DNA of 64,000 nt. It comes from Symbiodinium kawagutii (lineage: Eukaryota > Sar > Dinophyceae > Suessiales > Symbiodiniaceae). Of the stretch, positions 59,901 to 64,000 are shown piece after piece. Below the pieces are notes generated by a model, which saw only the letters and a program-made list of their open reading frames with translations, did no database searches and was not told where the DNA came from. The translations under genes and the position numbers were made by a program. Numbering within the stretch: the first letter of the stretch is position 1; every line of letters begins with the position of its first letter. The DNA lies in the NCBI GenBank assembly GCA_009767595.1, contig VSDK01017543.1, positions 186,112 to 250,111 on the forward strand, written 5' to 3'.

Positions 59901-62151
59901 GGCTTGTGATGAAATAGTTCAGCGCAGTTGAAAGCCCAAAACTTTGTGCGGCTGATCAGCGCGATCAGCGCGATCCTGTTTTCTTGTTCTTCCTACTTCG
60001 TATGTTTCGCCATGGTACAACACTTTTTTTTAGCCATTAGGCATCATCAGCTGGCTATGCTGCAAGCTTCAGCTGGGTCCATTTTCGTTCCAGCCTTTCT
60101 GAGTTATTTCGTTTGTTGCTGATTTAACTTTGCATCAGAGAGCTGCAGCGCAGGATCCAGCTACAATCTGAAGCTCGAGTCATGCATGGTTGGCGGAGTG
60201 GTAGGTGCACCGGTTGATGTTATGAGGCCAAGTCAGTAAATGTGTTTTGGGGCCAACGAAATAGAAGCAACTGCAAGCAATAGCAAAAGCGCCAAAAAGT
60301 AGTCACACTTTGGGTAAAACAATTAGCTGTATTTAGGTTTCTTTTGACGCTTCTTACAACCCATCATACGAACACCATTTCACCAACCCCCATAGATTTG
60401 GTCAGGTTTAATTAAAGCAATGCGCCGAAATGTATTCAGACATCGTTGTTTAGCATAAAAGGGAAAACCGCTAATTTCATACGGGCAGGCTGGATTTGGG
60501 AGCGGGATCATCAATAATTAGTGAGAATGGTCATCATGATTTATCTTCCAAGATTATGTACAATGTTCAAGGGTACCCAGGCTCAGGGGAACAACCCTTT
60601 GATTTCCAAAGTCTTGAGATTTTCAATGCCGCAAAGTTGCCAGTCCTTGTGGGTGTAGCTCATGAATTCCGATTCACGTTCACGCCGCACCTCTTTTCCC
60701 ATGGGCAGCAGACCCGTTTGTTTGACGCCGGACATCGCAGTATTAAGGCTGCGAGCAGCATGCTTCCCATACAACCACCGCATGTCATGTAGTTTATGTA
60801 TTTGTACGCGTACATGTCTACTGTATCTATCCTTGCGTGAATATGAAATGTCTCCATTGATTTGGCGCCCAAAATGTTTTTCTTTTTACTGAAGAGAAGC
60901 AGCGGAGCAATGCTTCGTATGGAGTTTTATTTGAAGCGCTATTCAGCTTGTTGGAAGATGGTGCAACACCTTTTTTGGTTTGCATGTTTTTTTGTAGATT
61001 TCAATGGGTTTGGTTGGGCTCATTGTGGGTGTCCCATTGTTCCTGTAGTTTTGTACAGTTTTGCAAATTTGTTGTTTTTTATTCCTAGCTGCCTAGCTGT
61101 TCTTTTACGCTTGTTCACTTTACTTGTTGTCGCGTTGTTCTCCAGTTGTTTGAAGAACAAGTACATCAAGGAAGGACCAACGCGTTTTTTGTAAGTAAAT
61201 AGTTTGGTCTTTCAACATGGTGCGCGTGCCTTGCTTGCAACCTTACATGTTTACACGCAGATATGGTTGTTGTATGTATAATTATATGTGCATGTACTCA
61301 CACATTTTCATTGTTTTGCATGTGTGCGGGTGTGTGGACACAAGTACATATACACACCCAGTGAATGCAGCTGCAACCTAGCTGCTATCGAAACAATTGT
61401 GTTGCAGTTGAATCACCATAAATGCAAGGGTGTAGGATTGACAGACTCCCATTGCAACATTGGAACTGGAAACCATTACAGTAGACTACCTACATTTTCT
61501 GTGGTGTTTATCTACTTCCGCAGCTAGTTAGATGAGTTTCAACAGTGCTTTCTATGTGCCAGGTACACCTTTGGGCTCCGGAGGCAAAGTCACCAAGTGT
61601 TCAGGCCTCGACGTCGAGTGGAATGCTCCACAGACTATGACTGAAGGGACCTTGACCAACCCAGGAGTCGTCAGAGTCGCTATCCTTGGGTTTGTTGGTT
61701 GGTTCCTTGGTTGTTCCTTGCGTGTCCGTGTGTTGGTGTTCACGTTTCTTCCTTTCGGCTTGCCCGCGCTGCCCAGCTTATCAGGAGACCGAGACTACAT
61801 CTTTGAGAATGTGCCCGCCTGTCTTGCCGGAGGTCTTTACATTGGCAGTCGCACATGGCCAAAAGCTGGAACATGGACAATCGAATACGAAGCCCCCACC
61901 ATGCTGTACGTGCCTAGGTGACAAAATGTTCGTCATAAGAAAGCAATAGAGAAAAGGGTATAGAGCAGGGAGGGAGATGTGGATGGCGGGACGCCAAGCA
62001 CCAGATTCCAAGCTCGCTAGTGGGATCCTCAGTGGCATCTCTCAGGTATGGATCGAGACTGCCAAGTATGATGCGGGTGTCTCTGCGTTTTTGAAGGGCG
62101 ATGGTTGGAGCCAGGAAAGCACTGAGAACTTCCAACGCAGGCAGGAGAAAG
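35617..62151 (+). CDS. EF-hand / calpain-type cysteine protease gene with three C-terminal tandem domains (multi-exon, 3' incomplete)
   Basis: The outer span of a gene read from about 25 exons listed separately. Order: two EF-hands (calcium binding), unassigned exons, calpain (C2 family) catalytic core, then three copies of an unassigned domain of about 130-160 residues. The triad Cys, His and Asn all lie in conserved contexts (GNCWL, GHAYS, RNPWG), so the core looks catalytically competent. Calpains are usually cytosolic, calcium-regulated proteases that make limited cuts; the upstream EF-hands suggest calcium control here, as inference. Reading phase agrees across the introns from 42307 to 62151 except for the unresolved joins around 45.6-47.4 kb. 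Placing the EF-hand exons in the same gene rests on strand and proximity only. The start codon and the end are not identified. Confidence 0.72.
35697..35790. repeat. degenerate tandem repeats in the first intron
   Basis: Successive GGGAAAGCAAC and then GAAAA(T/C)CCAT(T/G) units with drift, immediately after the GC donor. Confidence 0.7.
36724..36828 (+). CDS. EF-hand 2 exon
   Basis: Thirty-five codons, phase zero at both ends, between CAGCCAG and ATCCAG|GTGGGG. It reads VLQAMPNGGESWTAEDVDQL then LAQADSSGDGQLQIQ. The second calcium loop is DSSGDGQLQIQ plus the Glu 12 that opens the next exon, so an intron splits the loop before its last ligand. Codons are strongly G/C-ending. Confidence 0.85.
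36850..36935. repeat. GTTAGT/GAGTTTGGTAG degenerate repeat
   Basis: Short tandem units of GTTAGT and GTTTGGTAG lie in the intron after EF-hand 2. Confidence 0.7.
37223..37268 (+). CDS. EF-hand 2 end exon (EFLKWIFAED)
   Basis: After GTCACCAG the frame reads EFLKWIFAEDKEISK and a phase-1 G at an AAAG|GTCTGC donor. The first Glu completes the second EF loop, and EFLKWIFAED is its exit helix. The frame stays open to a TGA at 37361 (GLQGKYVLSITGDHINGDG), so a longer exon, or even a terminal one, is possible. Confidence 0.72.
37269..40860. other. intronic stretch with one weak coding candidate
   Basis: Mostly simple sequence and unconvincing open frames. The only candidate is at about 38269-38400 after GACATTGCAG, where all three frames are partly open (for example QVAAGVNGKSIGAPVPKH); I could not choose one. 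Two AT microsatellite runs lie near 39300, and a duplicated TATGCTGCCA is at 37911-37930. Confidence 0.4.
40649..40706. repeat. TATC tetranucleotide microsatellite
   Basis: About twelve TATC units, ending in TTTC variants. Confidence 0.95.
40908..41120 (+). CDS. candidate exon(s) upstream of the calpain core
   Basis: The frame reads MDPAPIVLPERRRGRLTKSW, then GIVLYTNTPRRLMGSGWKAS and IASGSMMLEAPVEA, with G/C-ending codons. Texture is plausible and position fits, but no domain is recognised and splice borders are unclear. An antisense frame is also open across it. Confidence 0.32.
41583..41664 (+). CDS. probable exon upstream of the calpain core
   Basis: After GTGCCTGCAG the phase-zero frame reads GEGKWGETYIFYEAPQS then RWKRGNAAQL, ending near a GC donor (CTGG|GCCAAC). 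Codons are strongly G/C-ending, as in the calpain exons. The frame past 41665 loses this bias. The domain is unknown. A shifted frame (GRVQDSNVEAYRPES) becomes plausible after 41670 and leaves the 3' border open. Confidence 0.48.
41873..41962 (+). CDS. probable exon upstream of the calpain core
   Basis: After GGCGAAG the frame reads ITEVPSPQLALWMDETNG then GKIDVVAVDTDG, ending at a GC donor (GACGG|GCTGCT). G/C-ending codons and acidic strands support coding. The end phase does not match the 42307 exon as drawn, so a border or an extra exon is missing. Two other frames are open, which lowers confidence. Confidence 0.42.
42307..42410 (+). CDS. calpain core, first exon (N-terminal part of protease core)
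   Basis: After GGATCTGAG the frame reads VPNTMGGELRLNPSIPDGW then KDKDFPHDKSSIGTL, ending in phase 2 at GCTGGG|GTGTCA. FxDxxFPxxxxSIG is the conserved lead-in to the calpain core. Joined to 43371 it restores GTLGNRVSLFGEPRW exactly in frame. Confidence 0.75.
43371..43566 (+). CDS. calpain catalytic Cys exon
   Basis: The clearest exon in the window. After TTCCCTCAAG it reads VSLFGEPRWLRALALHPSP, then DVEPADACQGRMGNCWLIA and ALSALAEFPSYFKNKIFLTK. QGxxGNCWLxAALxALAE is the calpain nucleophile signature; the Cys codon is 43489-43491, with Gln of the oxyanion hole five residues earlier. It ends in phase zero at AAGAAG|GCAGAG, a GC donor. Joined to the next exon this gives IFLTKKVSQSGKYAVKL. Confidence 0.92.
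43999..44188 (+). CDS. calpain core exon (GKYAVKLYDG...EKAFAKLY)
   Basis: After AATCTGCAG the phase-zero frame reads VSQSGKYAVKLYDGRKLR, then WTIIEIDDYLPCTHYGGM, and KLCMALLEKAFAKLY. GxYxVxLxDGxxxxxxxIDDYLP and LLEKAxAKLxG are standard calpain core motifs. The donor is taken as TATG|GTCGCC (phase 1), which joins to 44469 but omits the usual GSYE residues. A tiny missed exon is therefore possible. Confidence 0.9.
44469..44551 (+). CDS. calpain core exon (LTG motif)
   Basis: After GTTACTCAG the phase-1 frame reads LNAGFQPVAWHHLTGCKE then FFRYKSTYK, ending in phase zero at TACAAG|GTGGGT. ALxxGxxxxAxxxLTG is the calpain segment that follows EKAxAKLxGSYE. The frame joins cleanly to the exon at 45174. 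Confidence 0.8.
44633..44990. repeat. cluster of inverted GGTCTAAAATGG / CCATTTTAGACC motifs with a 36-base palindrome
   Basis: Inside the 622-base intron 44552-45173. Exact or near copies of GGTCTAAAATG lie in both orientations near 44636, 44716, 44725, 44938 and 44974, with looser ones (GAGACCC, CTAGACCC, AAGACCC) between. At 44778-44813 two copies meet head to head to form a perfect 36-base palindrome centred on CCTAGG. This could form a cruciform or a strong RNA hairpin in the pre-mRNA. Confidence 0.9.
45174..45246 (+). CDS. exon of the insert inside the calpain core, SH3-like start
   Basis: After GGACACCAG the phase-zero frame reads VAVRWVVDSTEGLPVYSD, then TGLALAGTG, with a choice of GT donors (GTGTGAGC or GTGAGC). 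VxVRxxxDSxxGLPVYSxxG resembles the start of a bacterial-type SH3 domain. It lies between the LTG motif and the catalytic His part, so it belongs to an insertion within the protease core. This domain assignment is weak. Confidence 0.62.
45599..45730 (+). CDS. exon of the calpain-core insert, SH3-like continuation
   Basis: After GTGTCCAG the frame reads CKDKKRTKKLGVLGQGSTF, then HEKQRIGAWIKPLAP and TARLPWIG. LGVLGQGSTFxExxRxGAWIKL resembles the middle of an SH3-like barrel ending in a tryptophan strand. The exon might begin at 45599 or after GCAAG at 45629; the 3' border is not fixed. Confidence 0.5.
45900..45980 (+). CDS. exon of the calpain-core insert
   Basis: Twenty-seven codons, phase zero at both ends, between TCGCCGCAG and ACCCAG|GTGAGA. 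It reads WQPFTPISNTFAGFSDP then ASVQAVDETQ. It joins in frame to 46063 across an 82-base intron, the shortest in the gene. No domain is recognised. Confidence 0.55.
46063..46160 (+). CDS. exon of the calpain-core insert, helical
   Basis: After CAAGCAGTAG the phase-zero frame reads MAKLQERLGSIAPLQWLK then VQKVIRQRAGGAGEGWEIVE before TAG. It is a basic helix with a glycine-rich end. The donor may be a GA after GCAGGG or a GT after GAGATC. With the GA donor, the intron start (GAGGGATGG) mimics the next exon's start (GAGGGTTGG). Confidence 0.55.
46161..47415. other. intron, no supported coding
   Basis: AT-rich simple sequence and chance open frames (for example 46605-46934) only. I see no exon. 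Confidence 0.5.
47416..47540 (+). CDS. exon between the insert and the calpain His part
   Basis: After GTGACACCAG the phase-zero frame reads EGWLCYYSNGKRVAKRN, then LESGALRFNAYRVSIDP and TQAHKGTW. It ends at CACTTG|GAAGAT, a GA donor in phase 2. Joined to 48424 this gives HKGTWFVYPEELWKQ with no lost base. G/C-ending codons. Two ORFs in other phases are shadows. Confidence 0.72.
48424..48578 (+). CDS. calpain catalytic His exon
   Basis: After TCCCTCAAG the frame reads FVYPEELWKQIVEYDKGNY, then LMASTATHCKREVDCGM and VHGHAYSLLHAVEVD. ELWKxIxExDKGxYLMxxS and GxVxGHAYSLLxAxEV are the calpain second-subdomain motifs. The catalytic His codon is 48542-48544. It ends in phase 1 at GGACG|GTGTGA and joins to 49479 as EVDGLARLVACRNPWG. 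Confidence 0.92.
49479..49592 (+). CDS. calpain catalytic Asn exon
   Basis: After GAGAATCAG the phase-1 frame reads LARLVACRNPWGSDSEWN then GPWSDRSEEWKANPKIAKL. RNPWGxxxWxGxWSDxSxEW is the diagnostic calpain motif; the Asn codon is 49505-49507. It ends in phase 1 at AACTTG|GCGCTG, a GC donor. The next exon opens with GC as well, giving KLGTFWMDYED. Confidence 0.92.
49802..50372. repeat. tandem repeat of 220-240 base units
   Basis: Units start with GGATCATGAATTTAGTATTG or close variants at 49869, 50109 and 50332 (the last truncated), with a partial copy at 49802. Shared blocks include AAATGAATTGCC(T/A)AATTGT, GAGACCA and GATGAAGAT, TTTATTTAGGG, GGTCTCAGGCTTCA(A/T)GGCTACCCC, and AATTGATCAATTGAGGGATG. 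The copies have diverged by substitutions and indels. Confidence 0.88.
50888..50978. repeat. TAG trinucleotide microsatellite abutting the gap
   Basis: About thirty TAG/GTA units run straight into the N stretch; the repeat probably caused the assembly break. Confidence 0.97.
50979..51912. other. assembly gap (934 N)
   Basis: Unknown bases. The 410- and 388-codon open frames across it are artefacts of N translation and the flanking microsatellite. Confidence 0.99.
53250..53295 (+). CDS. calpain core end exon (TFWMDYEDW)
   Basis: After CATGGACAG the phase-1 frame reads TFWMDYEDWQFIMG and ends in phase 2 at GGCCA|GTCCCT. GxFWMxxEDF closes the calpain core. The frame stays open further (QSLGCQWPTDPTACS), so a longer exon is possible. 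The chosen donor joins to 54287 as FIMGQMNVMNHQMP. Confidence 0.78.
54287..54435 (+). CDS. acidic linker exon after the calpain core
   Basis: After CCAATTCAG the frame reads MNVMNHQMPSTRGDFYKQL, then VEADDSPEVDDPQPAIDV and HDADLVHDVDEA. A GT donor after GGCTG (phase 1) joins to 54889 in frame. Without it the frame stops at 54453-54455, which would make this the C-terminus of the protein and the repeats a separate gene. The acidic composition suggests a flexible linker. A 182-codon minus ORF is its shadow. Confidence 0.58.
54889..55026 (+). CDS. repeat domain copy 1, exon a
   Basis: After TTGTCCAG the phase-1 frame reads GYCYAGVWGLQDDNDDPS, then GGELLGCTGFGTWNAPAL and LKEGSLMDP. It ends in phase 1 at GATCCAG|GCAGAG, a GC donor. 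CTGFxxxWNAPxxxxEGxxxxP aligns with copies 2 (58520-58599) and 3 (61600-61664), which fixes the donor. Confidence 0.8.
55050..55108. repeat. AGAATGAA(A/G)A tandem repeat
   Basis: About five units of 9-10 bases, purine-rich, right after copy 1 exon a in its 348-base intron. Confidence 0.88.
55375..55502 (+). CDS. repeat domain copy 1, exon b
   Basis: After GTAGCGCAG the phase-1 frame reads ESTVTFQNVPSIVSGKTFF, then SIKGSTAESGMWMIEYYP and PTKIF. It ends in phase zero at ATCTTT|GTGTTT. TFxNVPxxxxxxxxxxGSxxxxxGxWxIxYxxPxKI aligns to copies 2 and 3. An upstream acceptor at 55349 would add RANLPRSAD in frame, but alignment with the other copies favours 55375. Confidence 0.83.
56693..56800 (+). CDS. 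repeat domain copy 1, exon c
   Basis: Thirty-six codons, phase zero at both ends, after AGAGCTTGAG. It reads VWLQKGKTGMLPLDEMLPKR, then GWDQEPADGFQTSDGK. It ends at GGCAAG|GACTTC, a GA donor. The join to 58380 gives SDGKEILLYSKWF, matching the uninterrupted SDGKALSLWSKHF of copy 2. Copies 2 and 3 have VW/YIW here at the same intron position. Confidence 0.85.
57443..57590. repeat. CTTT-rich pyrimidine tract
   Basis: Long imperfect CTTT/CCTTTT run in the 1,579-base intron between copy 1 exon c and copy 2. The hydrophobic Phe/Ser open frames here are artefacts. Confidence 0.93.
58380..58599 (+). CDS. end of repeat copy 1 fused with start of copy 2 (one exon)
   Basis: After TTTCGCGAG the phase-zero frame reads EILLYSKWFAEDEKYYSL, then HSSDPIVGGVIGTYPLP, KPPKPSDSESDAPVT, and KCSGLGVDWNAPQKMAEG IQTNP. 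It ends in phase 1 at AATCCAG|GCGCTG, a GC donor. The first part closes copy 1, a proline/serine linker follows, and CSGLxVxWNAP opens copy 2. Between copies 2 and 3 the same place is split by an intron. The open frame starts further upstream (HVWLAPLMVF), which misleads ORF callers. Confidence 0.85.
59090..59213 (+). CDS. repeat domain copy 2, exon b
   Basis: After GCTGGACAG the phase-1 frame reads EKDYTFKNVPPVLLNGTYIG, then SKCWPEAGVWQIGYQAPC and KL. It ends at CTGCA|GCTAGC, a GC donor in phase 2, and joins to 59391 as KLQYIWAQDEYNAG. It is nearly the same length as the matching exons in copies 1 and 3. Confidence 0.86.
59391..59557 (+). CDS. repeat domain copy 2, exon c (with domain end)
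   Basis: After GTGAGCTCAG the frame reads YIWAQDEYNAGVDDLLKADA, then WACEKAEGFQRSDGKALSL and WSKHFVTGPASKQKAT. It ends in phase 1 at CTACAG|GTCCTG and joins to 61563 as KATGTPLGSGGKV. Unlike copy 1 there is no intron after DGK, so this exon covers both exon c and the domain end. Confidence 0.85.
59558..61562. other. intron (2,005 bases), no supported exon
   Basis: The open frames at 59928, 60496 and 60862 are T-rich and give hydrophobic peptides without membrane-protein context. A 20-codon helical frame near 60135 (IRELQRRIQLQSEARV) is the only stretch with protein texture and is too short to call. Confidence 0.6.
61563..61664 (+). CDS. repeat domain copy 3, exon a
   Basis: After TGTGCCAG the phase-1 frame reads TPLGSGGKVTKCSGLDVEWN then APQTMTEGTLTNP. 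It ends in phase 1 at CCCAG|GAGTCG, a GA donor. KVTKCSGLDVEWNAPQxMxEGxxTNP is nearly identical in pattern to copy 2. An ORF that reads on past the donor is misleading. Confidence 0.87.
61785..61909 (+). CDS. repeat domain copy 3, exon b
   Basis: After GCTTATCAG the phase-1 frame reads DRDYIFENVPACLAGGLYIG, then SRTWPKAGTWTIEYEAPTML and Y, ending in phase zero at CTGTAC|GTGCCT. It joins across a 136-base intron to 62046 as MLYVWIETAKYDAG. This is the best-conserved copy of the domain. Confidence 0.88.
62046..62151 (+). CDS. repeat domain copy 3, exon c
   Basis: After GGCATCTCTCAG the phase-zero frame reads VWIETAKYDAGVSAFLKGD, then GWSQESTENFQRRQEK. A GC donor after GAGAAAG at 62151 falls at the place where copy 1 has its GA intron; it is inferred. 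The expected domain end (LxLWSKxF) is not found in the rest of the window, so the gene continues to the right. Confidence 0.78.
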
Positions 62152-63160
62152 GCACCAATCCATTGGCTCTGTGCCTTGTCTCAAGTTGGCGCAGGGTTGT
62201 CCACAATGATCTTAGAACAAAAAACATATTTTTTGGGCGTGGGCAAGCCAAGTTTCTAAAGCCATTCCAAAAACTGCAGAGTCAGATGGCTCCGGCTGAT
62301 TGTTTCCATGTCACCGCGTCAAAATCTTCAGCCATACACTTTCTTAGATCCTTCATTACTTTGGCATTGGGGGGGTTTGAAGCGATATATTTATATATAT
62401 ATATATATGTACATATTACCTAGTTTTCGCCCGTAGGGAGGTTTGTTGTCCTATGTAATGTCTACTGAGGCAGGAAAGTGCGCTTTCTTGAACGTAGTGC
62501 ATGTGGTTAGCCTTTAAGACTCCAATAGCATCACAAAAAGCCGAGTAAAGAAAGTTCTTGATCATTGCAATAGCCACTTAGGTGGAGTCGACACTTCGCT
62601 TCTGGCACTTCTTACAGCACCTTGGATAGTTTTGGTTTTGGCATGGGTGGTCACCCCTATTCAAGGTTCGCAAGCGCGTGAAAATGTGGGCGAACAGTCT
62701 GCGTTGGTCAATGAGATTGCTCATTTGTACCAAACAAAGTGTGCGACGTTTGAAGTGCTTGCCACTCTTACTGAATACAAGTAGTGCTCCTGGCGTGGCT
62801 GAAGTTTTGATAGGGAAAGATATGCCTAAACAAACGGATGTGGTGGCTAAAGGAGACTGTCGTGTTGTCGCATACGCGTGCAGAATATTCTTGGGGTGAG
62901 TTGATGCAGTCCATGATTTTTTCCTGTTCTATCTTATTTGTTTCTTGGCTTGTCCATTGGTACATACGATCTACCACTATTTACACACGGATGTTCTGAG
63001 AATCGGGAACCCCGAAAAGTAGCAGTTTTCTTACCAAAAATGGTTAATCTTGGATGATTTGGGGGGTCTCTTCTTTTGAGAAACAAAGATATCCAGCTAT
63101 CTACCTACCCGACCTACCCATATCGACTTGTCTCTTCAACTTATTCATTGATCGATCTTT
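62152..63160. other. presumed intron, one weak coding candidate
   Basis: An open frame at about 62660-62780 reads NVGEQSALVNEIAHLYQTKC then ATFEVLATLTEYK before TAG. It has helical texture but does not match the expected end of the repeat domain. Another frame just after (GVAEVLIGKDMPKQTD) is also open. I do not call either. Confidence 0.35.
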
Positions 63161-63180
63161 CAAGCTGTGTTTTTCCTATT

Positions 63181-63610
63181 TGTTTATTTGTTTGTCTATC
63201 TTTTTTATCTATCTATCTTTCTTTCTATTTTTCTATCTTTCTATCTTTCTATCTATCTTTCTTTCTATCTTTCTGTCTTTCTATTTTTCCATCTTTTTTT
63301 CTATCTACTGGTATCTATTTATTTATCTATCTATCTATCTATCTATCTAACCGATCCAGTCTATCGAATCCATCTAGCTATCTAACCTTTCTTTTTTTTC
63401 TATCTATTGGTGAATCTGTGCCTTGGACTTTCCATTTATCTATCTATAGTTGTGTTTATTTTACCATCTTACTATCAGCTTGCTATCTTACTTACTATCT
63501 ATCTATCTATCTATCTAACTATCTATCTGAATTTATCTGAATCTATCTACTTATCTACCTGGCTATCTATCTATCTATCTATCTATCTATCGATCTATTT
63601 ATCTATCTGG

Positions 63611-63643
<33 letters not shown>

Positions 63644-63686
63644 GATGGATCTATTTATCTATTTCTTTATTTATCTATTTATCTAT

Positions 63687-63724
<38 letters not shown>

Positions 63725-63735
63725 GTCTATCTACC
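63181..63735. repeat. TATC/CTAT tetranucleotide microsatellite region
   Basis: Over 500 bases of CTAT, TTTC and ATCT units with interruptions. The long Tyr/Leu/Ser open frames on the plus strand are artefacts. From 63736 to 64000 I see nothing else. Confidence 0.95.
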
Positions 63736-64000
63736 TATGTGTTTGTCTGTCTCTGCAGTGCTTTTAATTACCTATTACAGTATTTTCTTTTCAATTTCTT
63801 TGGCTACTCCGTGCCCAGCTATCTTACTACCAGCTGCCTTTCTTCTATGTATATACATCTTTGCCGCATTCTTATTTGCGTATTTCTACGGTCATCGATA
63901 TTTGTTTGCATCTTCCCATTGCTTGTACTTCTGGCTATCTGATTTATTTGTATCCATCTACCTATCTAACAGTCGCAGCTTTCCAGACAATCTGATCCAT

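Noticed and set aside
60862-61194. 110-codon hydrophobic ORF resembling a multi-span membrane protein
   Set aside because: T-rich intronic DNA always yields Phe/Leu/Val; it lies wholly within the deduced intron 59558-61562.
63054-63540. Tyr/Leu/Ser/Ile-rich ORFs of 98-154 codons
   Set aside because: Translation of the CTAT microsatellite.

Overview
The window looks like nuclear DNA of a dinoflagellate, most likely of the Symbiodiniaceae type. That is inferred from style and not from a species marker: coding DNA lies in short exons (about 36-220 bases) scattered through long, simple-repeat-rich introns. Deduced splice donors include GC and GA as well as GT, and most acceptors read AG|G. No prokaryotic operon, rRNA, tRNA or CRISPR array was found. 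Most long open frames are intronic noise. Real exons were recognised from protein motifs, codon texture, and reading-frame phase that agrees across splice sites.

About 1-18.7 kb holds many short, plausible plus-strand exons of unknown function, mostly charged and helical. They probably belong to more than one gene; one may end near 904. Between them lie minisatellites (1027, 1748, 8033, 14780) and a duplicated acceptor-like segment (15409-15516).

About 19.8-35.0 kb holds scattered plus-strand exons that read as leucine-rich repeats (19875, 23034, 23554, 28755, 29037, 29707, 31732, 33486). They end with an exon carrying GHYELDLNSPYDR (34847), and probably form one large LRR protein gene.

About 35.6-62.2 kb is the best supported locus: a plus-strand, multi-exon calpain-type cysteine protease. 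Two EF-hand exons (35617, 36724/37223) lie upstream. The calpain core runs from 42307 to about 54435, with Cys, His and Asn triad codons at 43489, 48542 and 49505. An SH3-like or otherwise unassigned insert sits between the Cys and His parts. Three tandem copies of an unassigned domain follow (54889-56800, 58380-59557, 61563-62151), each built from the same exon cassette. Placing EF-hands, protease and repeats in one gene is inference, but frame phase is consistent from 42307 onward apart from one unresolved join. A 934-base assembly gap (50979-51912) falls inside one intron. The end of the gene is not in the window.

The most interesting signals are the cassette-duplicated domain with conserved intron positions but changing donor dinucleotides, the GA-AG introns, a perfect 36-base palindrome with related inverted motifs in a calpain intron, and a 220-240 base tandem repeat in the intron next to the gap.
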